In this document: positions 19,989-27,859 of the stretch, one piece after another
Layout: the number at the start of each line of letters is the position of its first letter
How positions within the stretch are numbered: position 1 is the first letter of the stretch
Assembly (NCBI RefSeq): GCF_004362525.1
Contig: NZ_SNXS01000004.1
Span: forward strand, 124,001-188,000
Reading direction: 5' to 3'
Length of the DNA: 64,000 bases
Source: Roseateles toxinivorans
Lineage (GTDB): Bacteria > Pseudomonadota > Gammaproteobacteria > Burkholderiales > Burkholderiaceae_C
Notes under the pieces: generated by a model
Told to the model about the DNA's origin: nothing
Database searches by the model: none
The model's input: the letters and a program-made list of their open reading frames with translations, nothing else
Program-made: the position numbers and the translations under genes

Positions 19989-20867
19989 GTGACCGCCATG
20001 GGAAGAAACCTGGCATTGGTAGGAGCAGTCGTGGATATCCAAACAATCTGTTCTGGACTGAATCTTGCCAATGACGGCATCTGGTATGGCCGGGGCAACG
20101 CCGCCGTTTCGTATCCGGCCGACGGCCACGAACAGTGTTTCGCCGTGGAGGACTCATCGTTCTGGTTCAGGCACAGGAACGCTTGCATCGTTGCTGTTGC
20201 AAATGAATTTCCTCCCCCGGGCGATGGTGCGATTTTCGACATCGGCGGTGGCAACGGGTTTGTTTCCATGGGGCTGGCGAACGCGGGGTTCGATGTTGCC
20301 CTGGTCGAGCCGGGTCATGTGGGGGCAGTCAACGCCAAGAGGCGGGGCGTCCGCAACGTCATTTGCGCAACGGCCGAGAGTGCACAGTTCACGCCGCCTT
20401 CGCTGTCGGCCGCGGGTTTGTTCGATGTGATTGAGCACATTGACGATGCGCCCGCTTTTCTGCGGTCGGTAAAGGGACTGCTGCGTCCGCAGGGGCATCT
20501 TTACGCCACAGTCCCCGCCTACCAAAGCCTTTGGTCCGACGAGGATGTATCCGCCGGCCATTACAGACGTTACACCATGAGCAGCCTGCAGGCCACACTT
20601 GACGCTGCAGGTTTCGACCTCCTGTTCGCGAGCTATATATTCAGATTCCTGCCCGTCCCGATCTTCATGCTCAGAGCCCTGCCTCACCGGTTTGGCATTT
20701 CTCGGGGCCAGCGTATGCCGGATGCGGCATCTCGGGATCACCGCGTTAAGCAAGGCCTGGCCTCGCGTTTGCTGCAAGGGATGCTGGACCGTGAGGTTGA
20801 GCTCTTGAAACGCCGCCAACCGATGAGGTTTGGAGGTAGCTGCCTGGTTGTAGCGAAGTGCCGCTGA
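19989..20867 (+). CDS. Class I SAM-dependent methyltransferase (Methyltransf_23-like)
   Basis: 292 residues from a GTG at 19989, preceded at five bases by GGAGG; a GTG at 19956 would add 11 residues. The SAM-binding motif I is AIFDIGGGNGFVSMGLANAGFDVALVEPG near residues 80-110. Motif II-like SAAGLFDVIEHIDDAPAFLRSVKGLLRPQGHLYATVPAY and the SDEDVSAGHYRRYT segment are typical of methyltransferases found in polysaccharide and lipid-modification clusters. The N-terminal IWYGRGNAAVSYPADGHEQCFAVEDSSFWFRHRN also fits that group. Codon use differs from neighbours: ATA and AGA codons occur (for example SYIFRF near 20631-20648) and third positions are visibly less GC-rich. Recent acquisition is likely. 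The substrate is unknown. Confidence 0.85.
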   Translation: MTAMGRNLALVGAVVDIQTICSGLNLANDGIWYGRGNAAVSYPADGHEQCFAVEDSSFWFRHRNACIVAVANEFPPPGDGAIFDIGGGNGFVSMGLANAGFDVALVEPGHVGAVNAKRRGVRNVICATAESAQFTPPSLSAAGLFDVIEHIDDAPAFLRSVKGLLRPQGHLYATVPAYQSLWSDEDVSAGHYRRYTMSSLQATLDAAGFDLLFASYIFRFLPVPIFMLRALPHRFGISRGQRMPDAASRDHRVKQGLASRLLQGMLDREVELLKRRQPMRFGGSCLVVAKCR

Positions 20868-20911
20868 GGTGGCAGCGGCCGACGGCCAGGCTGGCGACCT
20901 AAAATCGCGCT

Positions 20912-21850
20912 ATGCCCAGCCAGGATAGTTTGCCCGCCCACCCGCCTCTGACACGCCGCCAAAGCTTGACGATTCTGCTGGCCATAGCCGCCAGCGGCTG
21001 TAGCAGTACCGCGCCACCGGCAGAGCCCCCGCCAATTGAAGTTCCCGTCGTCCCGCCGCCCAAACCGCCACCCAAGCCGCCGCGTATTGGCCTGGCCCTG
21101 GGCGGGGGCGCCGCCCGCGGTTTTGCCCATATCGGCGTGATACAGGTGCTGGAAGAGAACGGCATCAAGCCCGATCTGGTCATCGGCACCTCGGCCGGTA
21201 GCCTGGTGGCGGCGCTGTATGCCGCCGGCAAGACGGGTACCGAGCTGGCCGCGGTGGCCTCGGGCATGGACGAGGGTGCGCTGACGGACTGGTCGTTTCC
21301 CGGGCGCGGCCTGATACGCGGTGAGGCCCTGGCCCGCTATGTGCGCGAGAAGACCGGCGGCCTGCTGATCGAGCAGATGCGCCTGCCGCTGGGTATCGTT
21401 GCCACCAATCTGTCGTCCGGTGAGGGCATTCTTTTCCGCAGCGGTGACACCGGCATGGCGGTGCGCGCCTCCAGCGCCGTGCCGGCGGTGTTCCAGCCGG
21501 TGAGGATTGGCAATCAGGAGTTTGTCGACGGCGGCCTGGTGGCGCCGGTGCCGGTGCGCTACGCCCGGCAGATGGGGGCGGAGCTGGTGATCGCGGTGGA
21601 CATCTCATCTCCGCCTGACGCCATCGCGCCACAGGACGCGATGCGCATGCTGATGCAGACCTTCAGCATCATGGGCCGCAGCATCAATACCTTGGAGTTG
21701 CGCGAGGCCGATGTGGTGCTGCGACCGAAGCTGAACGATGTCGGCAGCTCGGACTTCGGCGGCCGCCAGCGCGCCATCAAGGCCGGCCGAGAGATCGCCA
21801 AGGCGCAAATGCCGGCCATCAAGGCAGCGATTGTGGCCAAGACCCACTGA
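20912..21850 (+). CDS. Patatin-like phospholipase lipoprotein (RssA-like)
   Basis: 312 residues. The N-terminus has TRRQSLTILLAIAASGC with a lipobox Cys30, followed by a proline-rich tether (PPAEPPPIEVPVVPPPKPPPKPP). The paired arginines before the hydrophobic run may also mark Tat export. The patatin domain follows, with oxyanion loop GGGAARG, nucleophile Ser in GTSAG, and the catalytic Asp in DGGLVAP. Such enzymes hydrolyse acyl esters of phospholipids. The protein is anchored to a membrane facing the periplasm, unlike cytoplasmic RssA. A strong shared terminator follows. Confidence 0.9.
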   Translation: MPSQDSLPAHPPLTRRQSLTILLAIAASGCSSTAPPAEPPPIEVPVVPPPKPPPKPPRIGLALGGGAARGFAHIGVIQVLEENGIKPDLVIGTSAGSLVAALYAAGKTGTELAAVASGMDEGALTDWSFPGRGLIRGEALARYVREKTGGLLIEQMRLPLGIVATNLSSGEGILFRSGDTGMAVRASSAVPAVFQPVRIGNQEFVDGGLVAPVPVRYARQMGAELVIAVDISSPPDAIAPQDAMRMLMQTFSIMGRSINTLELREADVVLRPKLNDVGSSDFGGRQRAIKAGREIAKAQMPAIKAAIVAKTH

Positions 21851-21859
21851 GTGCAGACG

Positions 21860-21892
21860 AAAAAAAGCCCGATGCTCGCATCGGGCTTTTTG
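21860..21892. terminator. Bidirectional rho-independent terminator between patatin and phasin genes
   Basis: AGCCCGATGC (21866-21875) pairs with GCATCGGGCT (21878-21887), flanked by a run of A on the left and T on the right. It can terminate both the rightward patatin transcript and the leftward phasin transcript. Confidence 0.88.
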
Positions 21893-21909
21893 ATCAGGCT
21901 GGAAGCAGC

Positions 21910-22464
21910 TTAAGCGGAACGCTTGGCAGCCTTGGTGGCTTGACCTGCGGCCTTGACGGCCTGGGTGTTCATCGCCTGGAAGTTGGCTTCGGCGACGTCA
22001 GCGGCTTGCTTGGCGGCCTTTTGCACCGACTCGAAAGCGTTGTTGGCTGCCGAGACGGCCGACTTCACCAGAGCGACGGCGTTTTCCGAACCGGCAGGAG
22101 CGTTCTTGACGGCGGTATCGACCAGGCCCATGAACTTTTGCTGGCCTTCGGCGATTTGCGCTTCGGCAACCTTGGTCACTTCGGCGTTGGTGCCGGCAGC
22201 GATGTCATACAGATGACGGCTGTAGGCAGCGGCCTTTTCGGCGGCCGGTTGCAGCAGCGCGGTTTGCAGAGCCATCAGCTCTTGAGCGTCCTTGACCGAC
22301 AGGGCGGCCTTGGCGGTTTCAGCGGCTTCGCCGAACGAGGTCTTGGCGACCTGCATGTTCAGCTCGACGAGCTTCTCGATACCTTCAAAAGCCTTGTTGG
22401 TCAGACCAAACAGGGTTTCAACGTTTGCCTTGTGGGCGGCCAGAATTTGTTCAGCAGTCAGCAT
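21910..22464 (-). CDS. phaP: Phasin (polyhydroxyalkanoate granule-associated protein)
   Basis: 184 residues, soluble, almost entirely alpha-helical and Ala-rich with few aromatic residues, matching the phasin family ([67 protein letters not shown]). Phasins coat polyhydroxybutyrate granules and control their size and number. The C-terminus is a basic Lys/Ala tail ([14 protein letters not shown]). GGAG precedes the ATG at 22464. Two TGCA-type palindromes upstream suggest repression by PhaR, which is released when polymer granules form. No polymerase gene is in the window, as is common for phaP. Confidence 0.93.
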   Translation of the reverse strand: MLTAEQILAAHKANVETLFGLTNKAFEGIEKLVELNMQVAKTSFGEAAETAKAALSVKDAQELMALQTALLQPAAEKAAAYSRHLYDIAAGTNAEVTKVAEAQIAEGQQKFMGLVDTAVKNAPAGSENAVALVKSAVSAANNAFESVQKAAKQAADVAEANFQAMNTQAVKAAGQATKAAKRSA

Positions 22465-22501
22465 GGTGCATCTCCAAGAGTAAAGTCATTGATCAGCGAA
22501 A

Positions 22502-22518
22502 ATGTTGCACTGCAACAT
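22502..22518. promoter_or_regulatory. TGCA-type palindrome upstream of phaP (putative PhaR operator 1)
   Basis: ATGTTGCACTGCAACAT is an exact 17-base palindrome around a central C, 38 bases upstream of the phasin start codon. The TTGCA/TGCAA half-sites resemble the TGC-rich sites bound by the phasin repressor PhaR in Paracoccus and Cupriavidus. The PhaR assignment is inference. Confidence 0.55.
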
Positions 22519-22560
22519 GAGCGCAATTCTACTGAGGTTTGCCAGGACTGCAAGCACTAT

Positions 22561-22577
22561 TTGCTGCAGTGCAGCAA
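22561..22577. promoter_or_regulatory. TGCA-type palindrome upstream of phaP (putative PhaR operator 2)
   Basis: TTGCTGCAGTGCAGCAA is a second exact 17-base palindrome around a central G, 43 bases further upstream, sharing the TTGC...GCAA ends with operator 1. Two similar palindromes about 59 bases apart centre to centre could bracket the phaP promoter. The site also lies about 100 bases before the divergent deacetylase-family gene and might affect it. Confidence 0.5.
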
Positions 22578-22677
22578 TCTAGGGGGTGGGGCCTAAATCC
22601 CAGCGCAGGATCGCCTGTGCGCATGACGCGCCAATGACAGTCGGCGGCCGGCGCCTGCGGGCAGAATGTGCTTCCCC

Positions 22678-23625
22678 ATGCAGGCCTTCCACTCCGACAA
22701 CTTCAGCTTGACCTTGCCGCCGGGCCATACCTTCCCGGCCAGCAAGTACCGCATGTTGCGTGATCAACTGCCCGGCGTGGTCGGCCCCTGGCGGGTGCAG
22801 GAGGCGCAGGCCGCGACCGATGGCGAGCTGGCGCTGGCCCACACGCCTGACTATGTGGAGGCTGTGCTGCAAGGCCATCTGACGGCGGCCCAGCAGCGCG
22901 AAATCGGTTTTCCCTGGTCGCCGATGATGGCCGAACGCTCGCGCCGTTCGGTCGGCGCCAGCATTGCCGCCGCCCGCGCCGCGCTGGCCGAGGGCGTTGC
23001 AGCCAATCTGGCCGGCGGCACCCACCATGCCTATGCCGATCGCGGCTCGGGCTACTGTGTCTTCAATGATGTGGCTGTGGCCGCAAGGCTGATGCAGGCG
23101 GAATGGCACCGGCGCCACCGCCAGCGGTTGAGGGTGCTGGTGATCGATCTGGACGTGCACCAGGGCAATGGCACGGCCGCCATCTTCCGCGACGACTCGA
23201 CGGTGTTCACGCTGTCGCTGCATGGGGCGAAGAACTTCCCGTTTCGCAAGGAGCCCAGCGATCTGGATGTGGACCTGCCCGATGGCTGCACCGACGCGCC
23301 CTATCTTCGGGCCCTGGACGAAGCGCTGGAGGCGGTCTGGGCCCGACTGGCCGGCACCCCACCGGGTCTAGCTTTCTATCTGGCCGGCGCCGATCCGCAC
23401 GAGGGCGACCGGCTGGGCCGCCTGAAGCTGACCACCGCCGGCATGCGCGAGCGTGACCGCCGCGTGTTCGAGGCCCTGCGCGTCCGCCGCCTGCCAGTGG
23501 CGCTGAGCATGGCCGGCGGCTACGGACGCGACTTGCAGACCACCGTCGATGTGCAACTGAACACCCTGCGCGAGGCGGCAGCGTCCTGGCAGCAGTGGCA
23601 AGCCGAGACACAATCGAGCCCATGA
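22678..23625 (+). CDS. Histone deacetylase family protein (zinc-dependent amidohydrolase)
   Basis: 315 residues of the arginase/deacetylase fold, the bacterial acetoin-utilisation AcuC/acetylpolyamine amidohydrolase type. Key motifs are NLAGGTHHAYADRGSGYCVFNDVAVA (active-site histidine pair), VIDLDVHQGNGTAAIF (Asp and His zinc ligands), the second Asp ligand in YLAGADPHEGDRLG, and SMAGGYG near the end. It probably removes acetyl or related groups from a small amide or protein lysine in the cytoplasm. The ATG at 22678 matches relatives that begin MQAF; an ATG at 22666 adds four residues. Its stop overlaps the start of the thioesterase gene. Confidence 0.9.
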   Translation: MQAFHSDNFSLTLPPGHTFPASKYRMLRDQLPGVVGPWRVQEAQAATDGELALAHTPDYVEAVLQGHLTAAQQREIGFPWSPMMAERSRRSVGASIAAARAALAEGVAANLAGGTHHAYADRGSGYCVFNDVAVAARLMQAEWHRRHRQRLRVLVIDLDVHQGNGTAAIFRDDSTVFTLSLHGAKNFPFRKEPSDLDVDLPDGCTDAPYLRALDEALEAVWARLAGTPPGLAFYLAGADPHEGDRLGRLKLTTAGMRERDRRVFEALRVRRLPVALSMAGGYGRDLQTTVDVQLNTLREAAASWQQWQAETQSSP

Positions 23626-24059
23626 ACAGCCGATCCGCCCCCGAAGCCCGCGAGGCCTACAAGCACTTCGTGCCGCTGACCACCCGCTGGATGGACAACG
23701 ATGCCTACGGCCATCTGAACAACGTCGTCTACTACAGCCTGTTCGACACGGCCGTAAACCAGATGCTGATCAATGGCGGCGTGCTTGATATCCACGCCGG
23801 CGCGGTGATCGGCCTGGTCGTCGAGACCCATTGCAACTACTTTGCCTCGCTGGCCTTCCCGCAGGCGGTGGACGCTGGCATCCGCGTCGCCCACCTGGGC
23901 CAGTCCAGCGTGCGCTATGAGATAGGCTTGTTCGGTGCCGGTGAGCCGCTGTGCGCCGCACGTGGCCATTTTGTTCATGTCTATGTGGACCGGCGGACCC
24001 GCCGCCCGGTGCCGCTGCCCGCCAATTTCCAGGCCTTGCTTGAAGGACTTCGCCCGTGA
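23622..24059 (+). CDS. Acyl-CoA thioesterase, 4HBT/YbgC hot-dog family
   Basis: 145 residues with the hot-dog thioesterase signature VPLTTRWMDNDAYGHLNNVVYYSLFDTA near residues 16-43. The Asp in RWMDNDAYGHLNN is the expected catalytic residue. Such enzymes hydrolyse acyl-CoA thioesters in the cytoplasm. The ATG overlaps the previous stop (ATGA), and the stop overlaps the next GTG start, so it is translated as part of a coupled chain with the deacetylase-family and nitroreductase genes. The substrate is not readable from sequence. Confidence 0.9.
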   Translation: MNSRSAPEAREAYKHFVPLTTRWMDNDAYGHLNNVVYYSLFDTAVNQMLINGGVLDIHAGAVIGLVVETHCNYFASLAFPQAVDAGIRVAHLGQSSVRYEIGLFGAGEPLCAARGHFVHVYVDRRTRRPVPLPANFQALLEGLRP

Positions 24060-24757
24060 CCCAGATCTCGCCCGACACCACCGCCGCGGTCGATGCCGCC
24101 ATCACCTCGCGCCATTCGATGCGTGCCTTTCTACCGACCGAGGTGCCGCGGCAGACGATTGAAGAGATCCTTGCCGTGGCCGCGCGGGCACCCTCCGGCA
24201 CCAACACCCAGCCCTGGCAGGTGCATGTGCTGACCGGTGGCTTCAAGCGCGAGCTGAGCGCCAAGATACTGGCCGCCTACGACGATCCGGCGGTGGCCGC
24301 CACCCACACCGAGGAGTACGCCTACTACCCGACCGAATGGCGCTCGCCCTACATCGACCGCCGGCGCAAGGTCGGCTGGGATCTGTACGGCCTCTTGCAG
24401 ATCACCAAGGGCGACAAGACCCGCATGCATGCCCAGCATGGCCGCAACTACGCCTTCTTCGACGCTCCGGTCGGTCTGATGTTCACCATTGACCGGGTGA
24501 TGTGCCAGGGCAGCTGGCTGGACTACGGCATGTTCCTGCAGAACATCATGGTCGCGGCCCGCGCGCGTGGCCTGCACACCTGCCCGCAGGCGGCGTTCAC
24601 GCAGTTCCACAAGATCATCCTTGCCCATCTGGGCACGGGCCCGGAGCAGATGCTGGTCTGCGGCATGTCGCTGGGCCATGCCGACCCCGCGGCGATCGAG
24701 AACACGCTGGTGACCGAGCGCGACCCGGTGGCCTCGTTCACGACCTTCCATGAATAA
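24056..24757 (+). CDS. Nitroreductase family oxidoreductase (FMN-dependent)
   Basis: 233 residues. FMN-binding motifs of the nitroreductase family are present: SRHSMRAFLPTEVP near the N-terminus, AVAARAPSGTNTQPWQVHVLTG near residues 41-62, the dimer-interface segment MFLQNIMVAARARGLHTCPQAAF and the C-terminal GMSLGHADPAAIENT. It starts with GTG in a GTGA overlap with the thioesterase gene. Nitroreductases use NAD(P)H to reduce nitro groups, quinones or flavins; the natural substrate here is unknown. Confidence 0.9.
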   Translation: MTQISPDTTAAVDAAITSRHSMRAFLPTEVPRQTIEEILAVAARAPSGTNTQPWQVHVLTGGFKRELSAKILAAYDDPAVAATHTEEYAYYPTEWRSPYIDRRRKVGWDLYGLLQITKGDKTRMHAQHGRNYAFFDAPVGLMFTIDRVMCQGSWLDYGMFLQNIMVAARARGLHTCPQAAFTQFHKIILAHLGTGPEQMLVCGMSLGHADPAAIENTLVTERDPVASFTTFHE

Positions 24758-26147
24758 GCGCGCGTCCCTGCTCGCACTGGCTTTGCTGCCTGGACTGGCA
24801 CAGGCGGCCAGCTTTGACGGCGGCCAACTGGCCGTCTGGTGGGCGGTGCCCTTTGCCGGCATCTTGCTGAGCATCGCCTTGATGCCGCTGCTGCTGCCCG
24901 TCTTCTGGCACCATCATTTCGGCAAGGTATCGGCCGCCTGGTCGCTGGCCTTTCTGCTGCCCTTTGCCTGGCTCTTCGGCCCGGCGGTCGCCGGCCAGAA
25001 CCTGGCCCATGCGCTGCTGGCCGACTATCTGCCCTTCATCATCCTGCTGACGGCGCTGTACACGGTGGCCGGCGGCATCTTCATCCGCGGCAATCTGCGG
25101 GGCAGCCCCGGCCTCAATGTCGGCTTGATGGCCATCGGTGCGGTGCTGGCCAGCTTCATGGGCACGACCGGTGCGTCCATCCTGATGGTGAGGCCGCTGA
25201 TACGCGCCAATGACAACCGCAAGCACGCCGCCCATGTGTTCGTGTTCTTCATCTTCATCGTCTCCAACGCCGGTGGGGCGCTGACACCGCTGGGCGATCC
25301 GCCGCTGTTCCTGGGGTTTCTGAAGGGGGTGGACTTCTTCTGGACGGTCAAATATCTGCTGCCGGAGACCCTGTTCCTGGTCTGCACCCTGCTGGGCCTG
25401 TTCTGGCTGCTGGACCGCTACTACTTCAGCAAGGAAGAACTGAAGCCCTATGACCCGACTCCCGACCAGCCGCTGGGCATCGAGGGCGGCATCAATTTCC
25501 TGCTGCTGCTGATGGTGATGGGCCTGGTGCTGATGAGTGGCATCTGGAAGCCTGCGCTGAGCTGGAATGTGGCTGGCACCGAGGTCGGCCTAGCGCAGGT
25601 TGTGCGCGATGGCGCGCTGATCGCGGTCACCTTCGCCTCGCTGTGGCTGACGCCCAAGGCGGTGCGCGAAAGCAACCAGTTCAACTGGGGCGCGATGCAG
25701 GAGGTGGCCAAGCTGTTCGCGGGCATCTTCCTGACCATCATCCCGGTGCTGGCGATGCTGCGCGCCGGCCTGGCAGGGCCGTTCGCCGGCCTGCTGCAGG
25801 CGGTGACCGGGCCCGATGGCCAGCCGCTGCCCTGGGCCTATTTCTGGTTCTCGGGTGTGCTGTCATCCTTTCTGGACAACGCGCCGACCTATCTGGTGTT
25901 CTTCAATATGGCCGGCGGCGATCCGCAGGTCTTGATGACGACCTTGGCGCCGGTGTTGGCCGCCATCTCCGCCGGCTCGGTCTTCATGGGCGCCAACAGC
26001 TATATCGGAAACGCCCCCAACTTCATGGTCAAGGCCATTGTCGAGGGACGGGGCATACGGATGCCCAGCTTCTTCGGCTATATGGCCTGGTCGAGCGCGG
26101 TGCTGCTGCCCTTGTTCGTGCTGATGACCTTCATCTTCTTCCGCTGA
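24750..26147 (+). CDS. Sodium:proton antiporter (NhaD/ion transporter superfamily)
   Basis: 465 residues with roughly eleven to twelve membrane helices. Characteristic segments are MGTTGASILMVRPLIRAN, the conserved SNAGGALTPLGDPPLFLGFLKGV near residues 170-192, SGVLSSFLDNAPTYLVFFNMA near 368-388, and FMGANSYIGNAPNFMVKAI near 412-430. The two half-repeats with Asn-Ala-Gly and Asp-Asn-Ala-Pro motifs are typical of NhaD-type Na+/H+ exchangers in the ion transporter superfamily. The start overlaps the end of the nitroreductase gene by eight bases. It probably exchanges sodium for protons at the inner membrane. Confidence 0.88.
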   Translation: MNKRASLLALALLPGLAQAASFDGGQLAVWWAVPFAGILLSIALMPLLLPVFWHHHFGKVSAAWSLAFLLPFAWLFGPAVAGQNLAHALLADYLPFIILLTALYTVAGGIFIRGNLRGSPGLNVGLMAIGAVLASFMGTTGASILMVRPLIRANDNRKHAAHVFVFFIFIVSNAGGALTPLGDPPLFLGFLKGVDFFWTVKYLLPETLFLVCTLLGLFWLLDRYYFSKEELKPYDPTPDQPLGIEGGINFLLLLMVMGLVLMSGIWKPALSWNVAGTEVGLAQVVRDGALIAVTFASLWLTPKAVRESNQFNWGAMQEVAKLFAGIFLTIIPVLAMLRAGLAGPFAGLLQAVTGPDGQPLPWAYFWFSGVLSSFLDNAPTYLVFFNMAGGDPQVLMTTLAPVLAAISAGSVFMGANSYIGNAPNFMVKAIVEGRGIRMPSFFGYMAWSSAVLLPLFVLMTFIFFR

Positions 26148-26156
26148 GGAGCATTG

Positions 26157-27155
26157 ATGTCCACCAAACCCGCCATCCTGGTCGCACGCGCGCTCTTTCC
26201 CTCGGTGCTGGAGGGGCTGCAGACGCAGTTCGAGGTCAGCAGCAACCAGGGTGACGAGCCCTATGCGCCGGCCGAGCTGATCGCCCGGTTGCAGGGCAAG
26301 AGCGGTGCGCTGATCACCGGCAGCGAGCGCATCGATGCGGCGCTGCTGGACGCCTGCCCGCAGCTGAAAGCCGTCTGCAATGTGGCCGTTGGCTACAACA
26401 ATATCGACGTGCCGGCCTGCACCGCGCGGGGCGTGCTGGCCACCAACACGCCCGATGTGCTGACCGAGACGACGGCCGACTTCGGCTTCGCGCTGATGAT
26501 GGCCGCCGCGCGCCGCATGGCCGAGGCCGAGCATGCGCTGCGCCGGGGCGAATGGAAGCGCTGGAGCTACGATATGTTTGCCGGCGCCGAGGTCAACGGC
26601 AGCACCCTGGCCATCCTGGGCATGGGTCGCATTGGCCGGGCCATCGCACGACGCGGCGCTTTAGGCTTCGGCATGCAGGTGATCTATCACAACCGCTCGC
26701 AGCTGCCGGCCGAGCAGGAGGCCGAGGTCGGGGCCCGCTATGTGGACAAGGCAACCCTGCTGCGCGAGGCCGACCATCTGGTGATCGTGCTGCCGTACTC
26801 GGCCGCATCCCACCACACCATCGCCGCGGCCGAACTGGCGCAGATGAAGCCCACCGCCACCTTGACCAATATCGCCCGCGGTGGCGTGGTCGATGACGTG
26901 GCGCTGGCCGAGGCTCTGCGTAACAGAACCATCGCCGCCGCAGGCCTGGACGTGTTCGAGGGCGAGCCCCAGCTGCACGCTGGCCTGCTGACCGTGCCCA
27001 ACGTCGTGCTCACGCCCCATATCGCCAGCGCGACGATGAAGACCCGACTGGCCATGGCCGAGCTGGCGGCGGCCAATCTGACGGCGGCGCTGACCGGGGG
27101 CACGCCACCGACACCCATCAATCCCGAGGTGCTGGCCCGCACCAACTTGGGTTGA
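26157..27155 (+). CDS. D-2-hydroxyacid dehydrogenase (glyoxylate/hydroxypyruvate reductase type)
   Basis: 332 residues. The NAD(P)-binding motif is AILGMGRIGRAIARR near residues 151-165. The catalytic Arg is in NIARGGVVDD, the Glu in DVFEGEP and the His in LTPHIASAT, the order expected for the D-2-hydroxyacid dehydrogenase family. It most resembles glyoxylate/hydroxypyruvate reductases (GhrB-like, also called 2-ketogluconate reductase). The ATG at 26157 follows GAGGA and lies nine bases after the antiporter stop, so it is the last gene of the coupled run starting at 22678. Confidence 0.9.
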   Translation: MSTKPAILVARALFPSVLEGLQTQFEVSSNQGDEPYAPAELIARLQGKSGALITGSERIDAALLDACPQLKAVCNVAVGYNNIDVPACTARGVLATNTPDVLTETTADFGFALMMAAARRMAEAEHALRRGEWKRWSYDMFAGAEVNGSTLAILGMGRIGRAIARRGALGFGMQVIYHNRSQLPAEQEAEVGARYVDKATLLREADHLVIVLPYSAASHHTIAAAELAQMKPTATLTNIARGGVVDDVALAEALRNRTIAAAGLDVFEGEPQLHAGLLTVPNVVLTPHIASATMKTRLAMAELAAANLTAALTGGTPPTPINPEVLARTNLG

Positions 27156-27252
27156 GTATTCTCGGTCCTGGTGCGCGTAGGGCGGCCGGCAAGGCAGTTC
27201 GGCTTGGCTTGCTTCTTGCTGTCATTGACGGCAACTCAAGCCCGTCACCGCC

Positions 27253-27780
27253 ATGCGCATTGAACAAGTCACGCTTGCCACCTCGGCACTGATCGACAGC
27301 CTCTGTGATCTGCTGATCGACAGCGTCCATGGCGGCGCCGCGGTCGGTTTTCTGGCCCCGCTGGTGCCCACCGAGGCGGCCGCCTACTGGCGCGAGGTGT
27401 TCGGCAAGCTGTCGGCCCATCAGGTGCTGTTCGTCGCCCGCCACCGCGGCAAGGTGCTGGGCGCGGTGCAACTGGCCCTGTGCGAGCGTGACGATGGCCG
27501 CCATCGCGCCGAGGTGCAGAAGCTGCTGGTGCTGAGCACCTGCCAGGGGCAGGGCCTGGCGACGATGCTGATGCGCGAGCTCGAGACCTTTGCGCTTGCG
27601 CAGGGCCGTCAGCTGCTGGTGCTGGGGGCCGACGCCGGCTCCAAGGCCGACAGCGTCTACCGCCACCTGGGCTGGCAGCATGCCGGCGAGATTCCGGCCT
27701 ACACCAAATGCCCCTGCGGCGAGCTGCACGCCACCGCCTACTTCTACAAGCAACTGGCGGCGCTTGATACCGGGCGCTAA
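27253..27780 (+). CDS. GNAT family N-acetyltransferase
   Basis: 175 residues. The acetyl-CoA binding motif A is AEVQKLLVLSTCQGQGLATMLMRELETFA near residues 91-119, with the Q-x-x-G-x-A form in CQGQGLA, followed by LLVLGADAGSKADSVYRHLGWQHAGEIPAYTKCPCGELHATAYFYKQL, typical of the GNAT C-terminal half. The acceptor substrate is unknown. Cys-Pro-Cys near the end (TKCPCGEL) is unusual for the family but its meaning is unclear. It is a single gene with 97 bases upstream in which I see no clear promoter. Confidence 0.87.
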   Translation: MRIEQVTLATSALIDSLCDLLIDSVHGGAAVGFLAPLVPTEAAAYWREVFGKLSAHQVLFVARHRGKVLGAVQLALCERDDGRHRAEVQKLLVLSTCQGQGLATMLMRELETFALAQGRQLLVLGADAGSKADSVYRHLGWQHAGEIPAYTKCPCGELHATAYFYKQLAALDTGR

Positions 27781-27859
27781 CCCGTATCGCCACGGTGACA
27801 CCGGGCACCTAGACTCCGGCTCGCTGGCAGCCCTGCGCAAGCGCTGATCGAGGAGTTTC

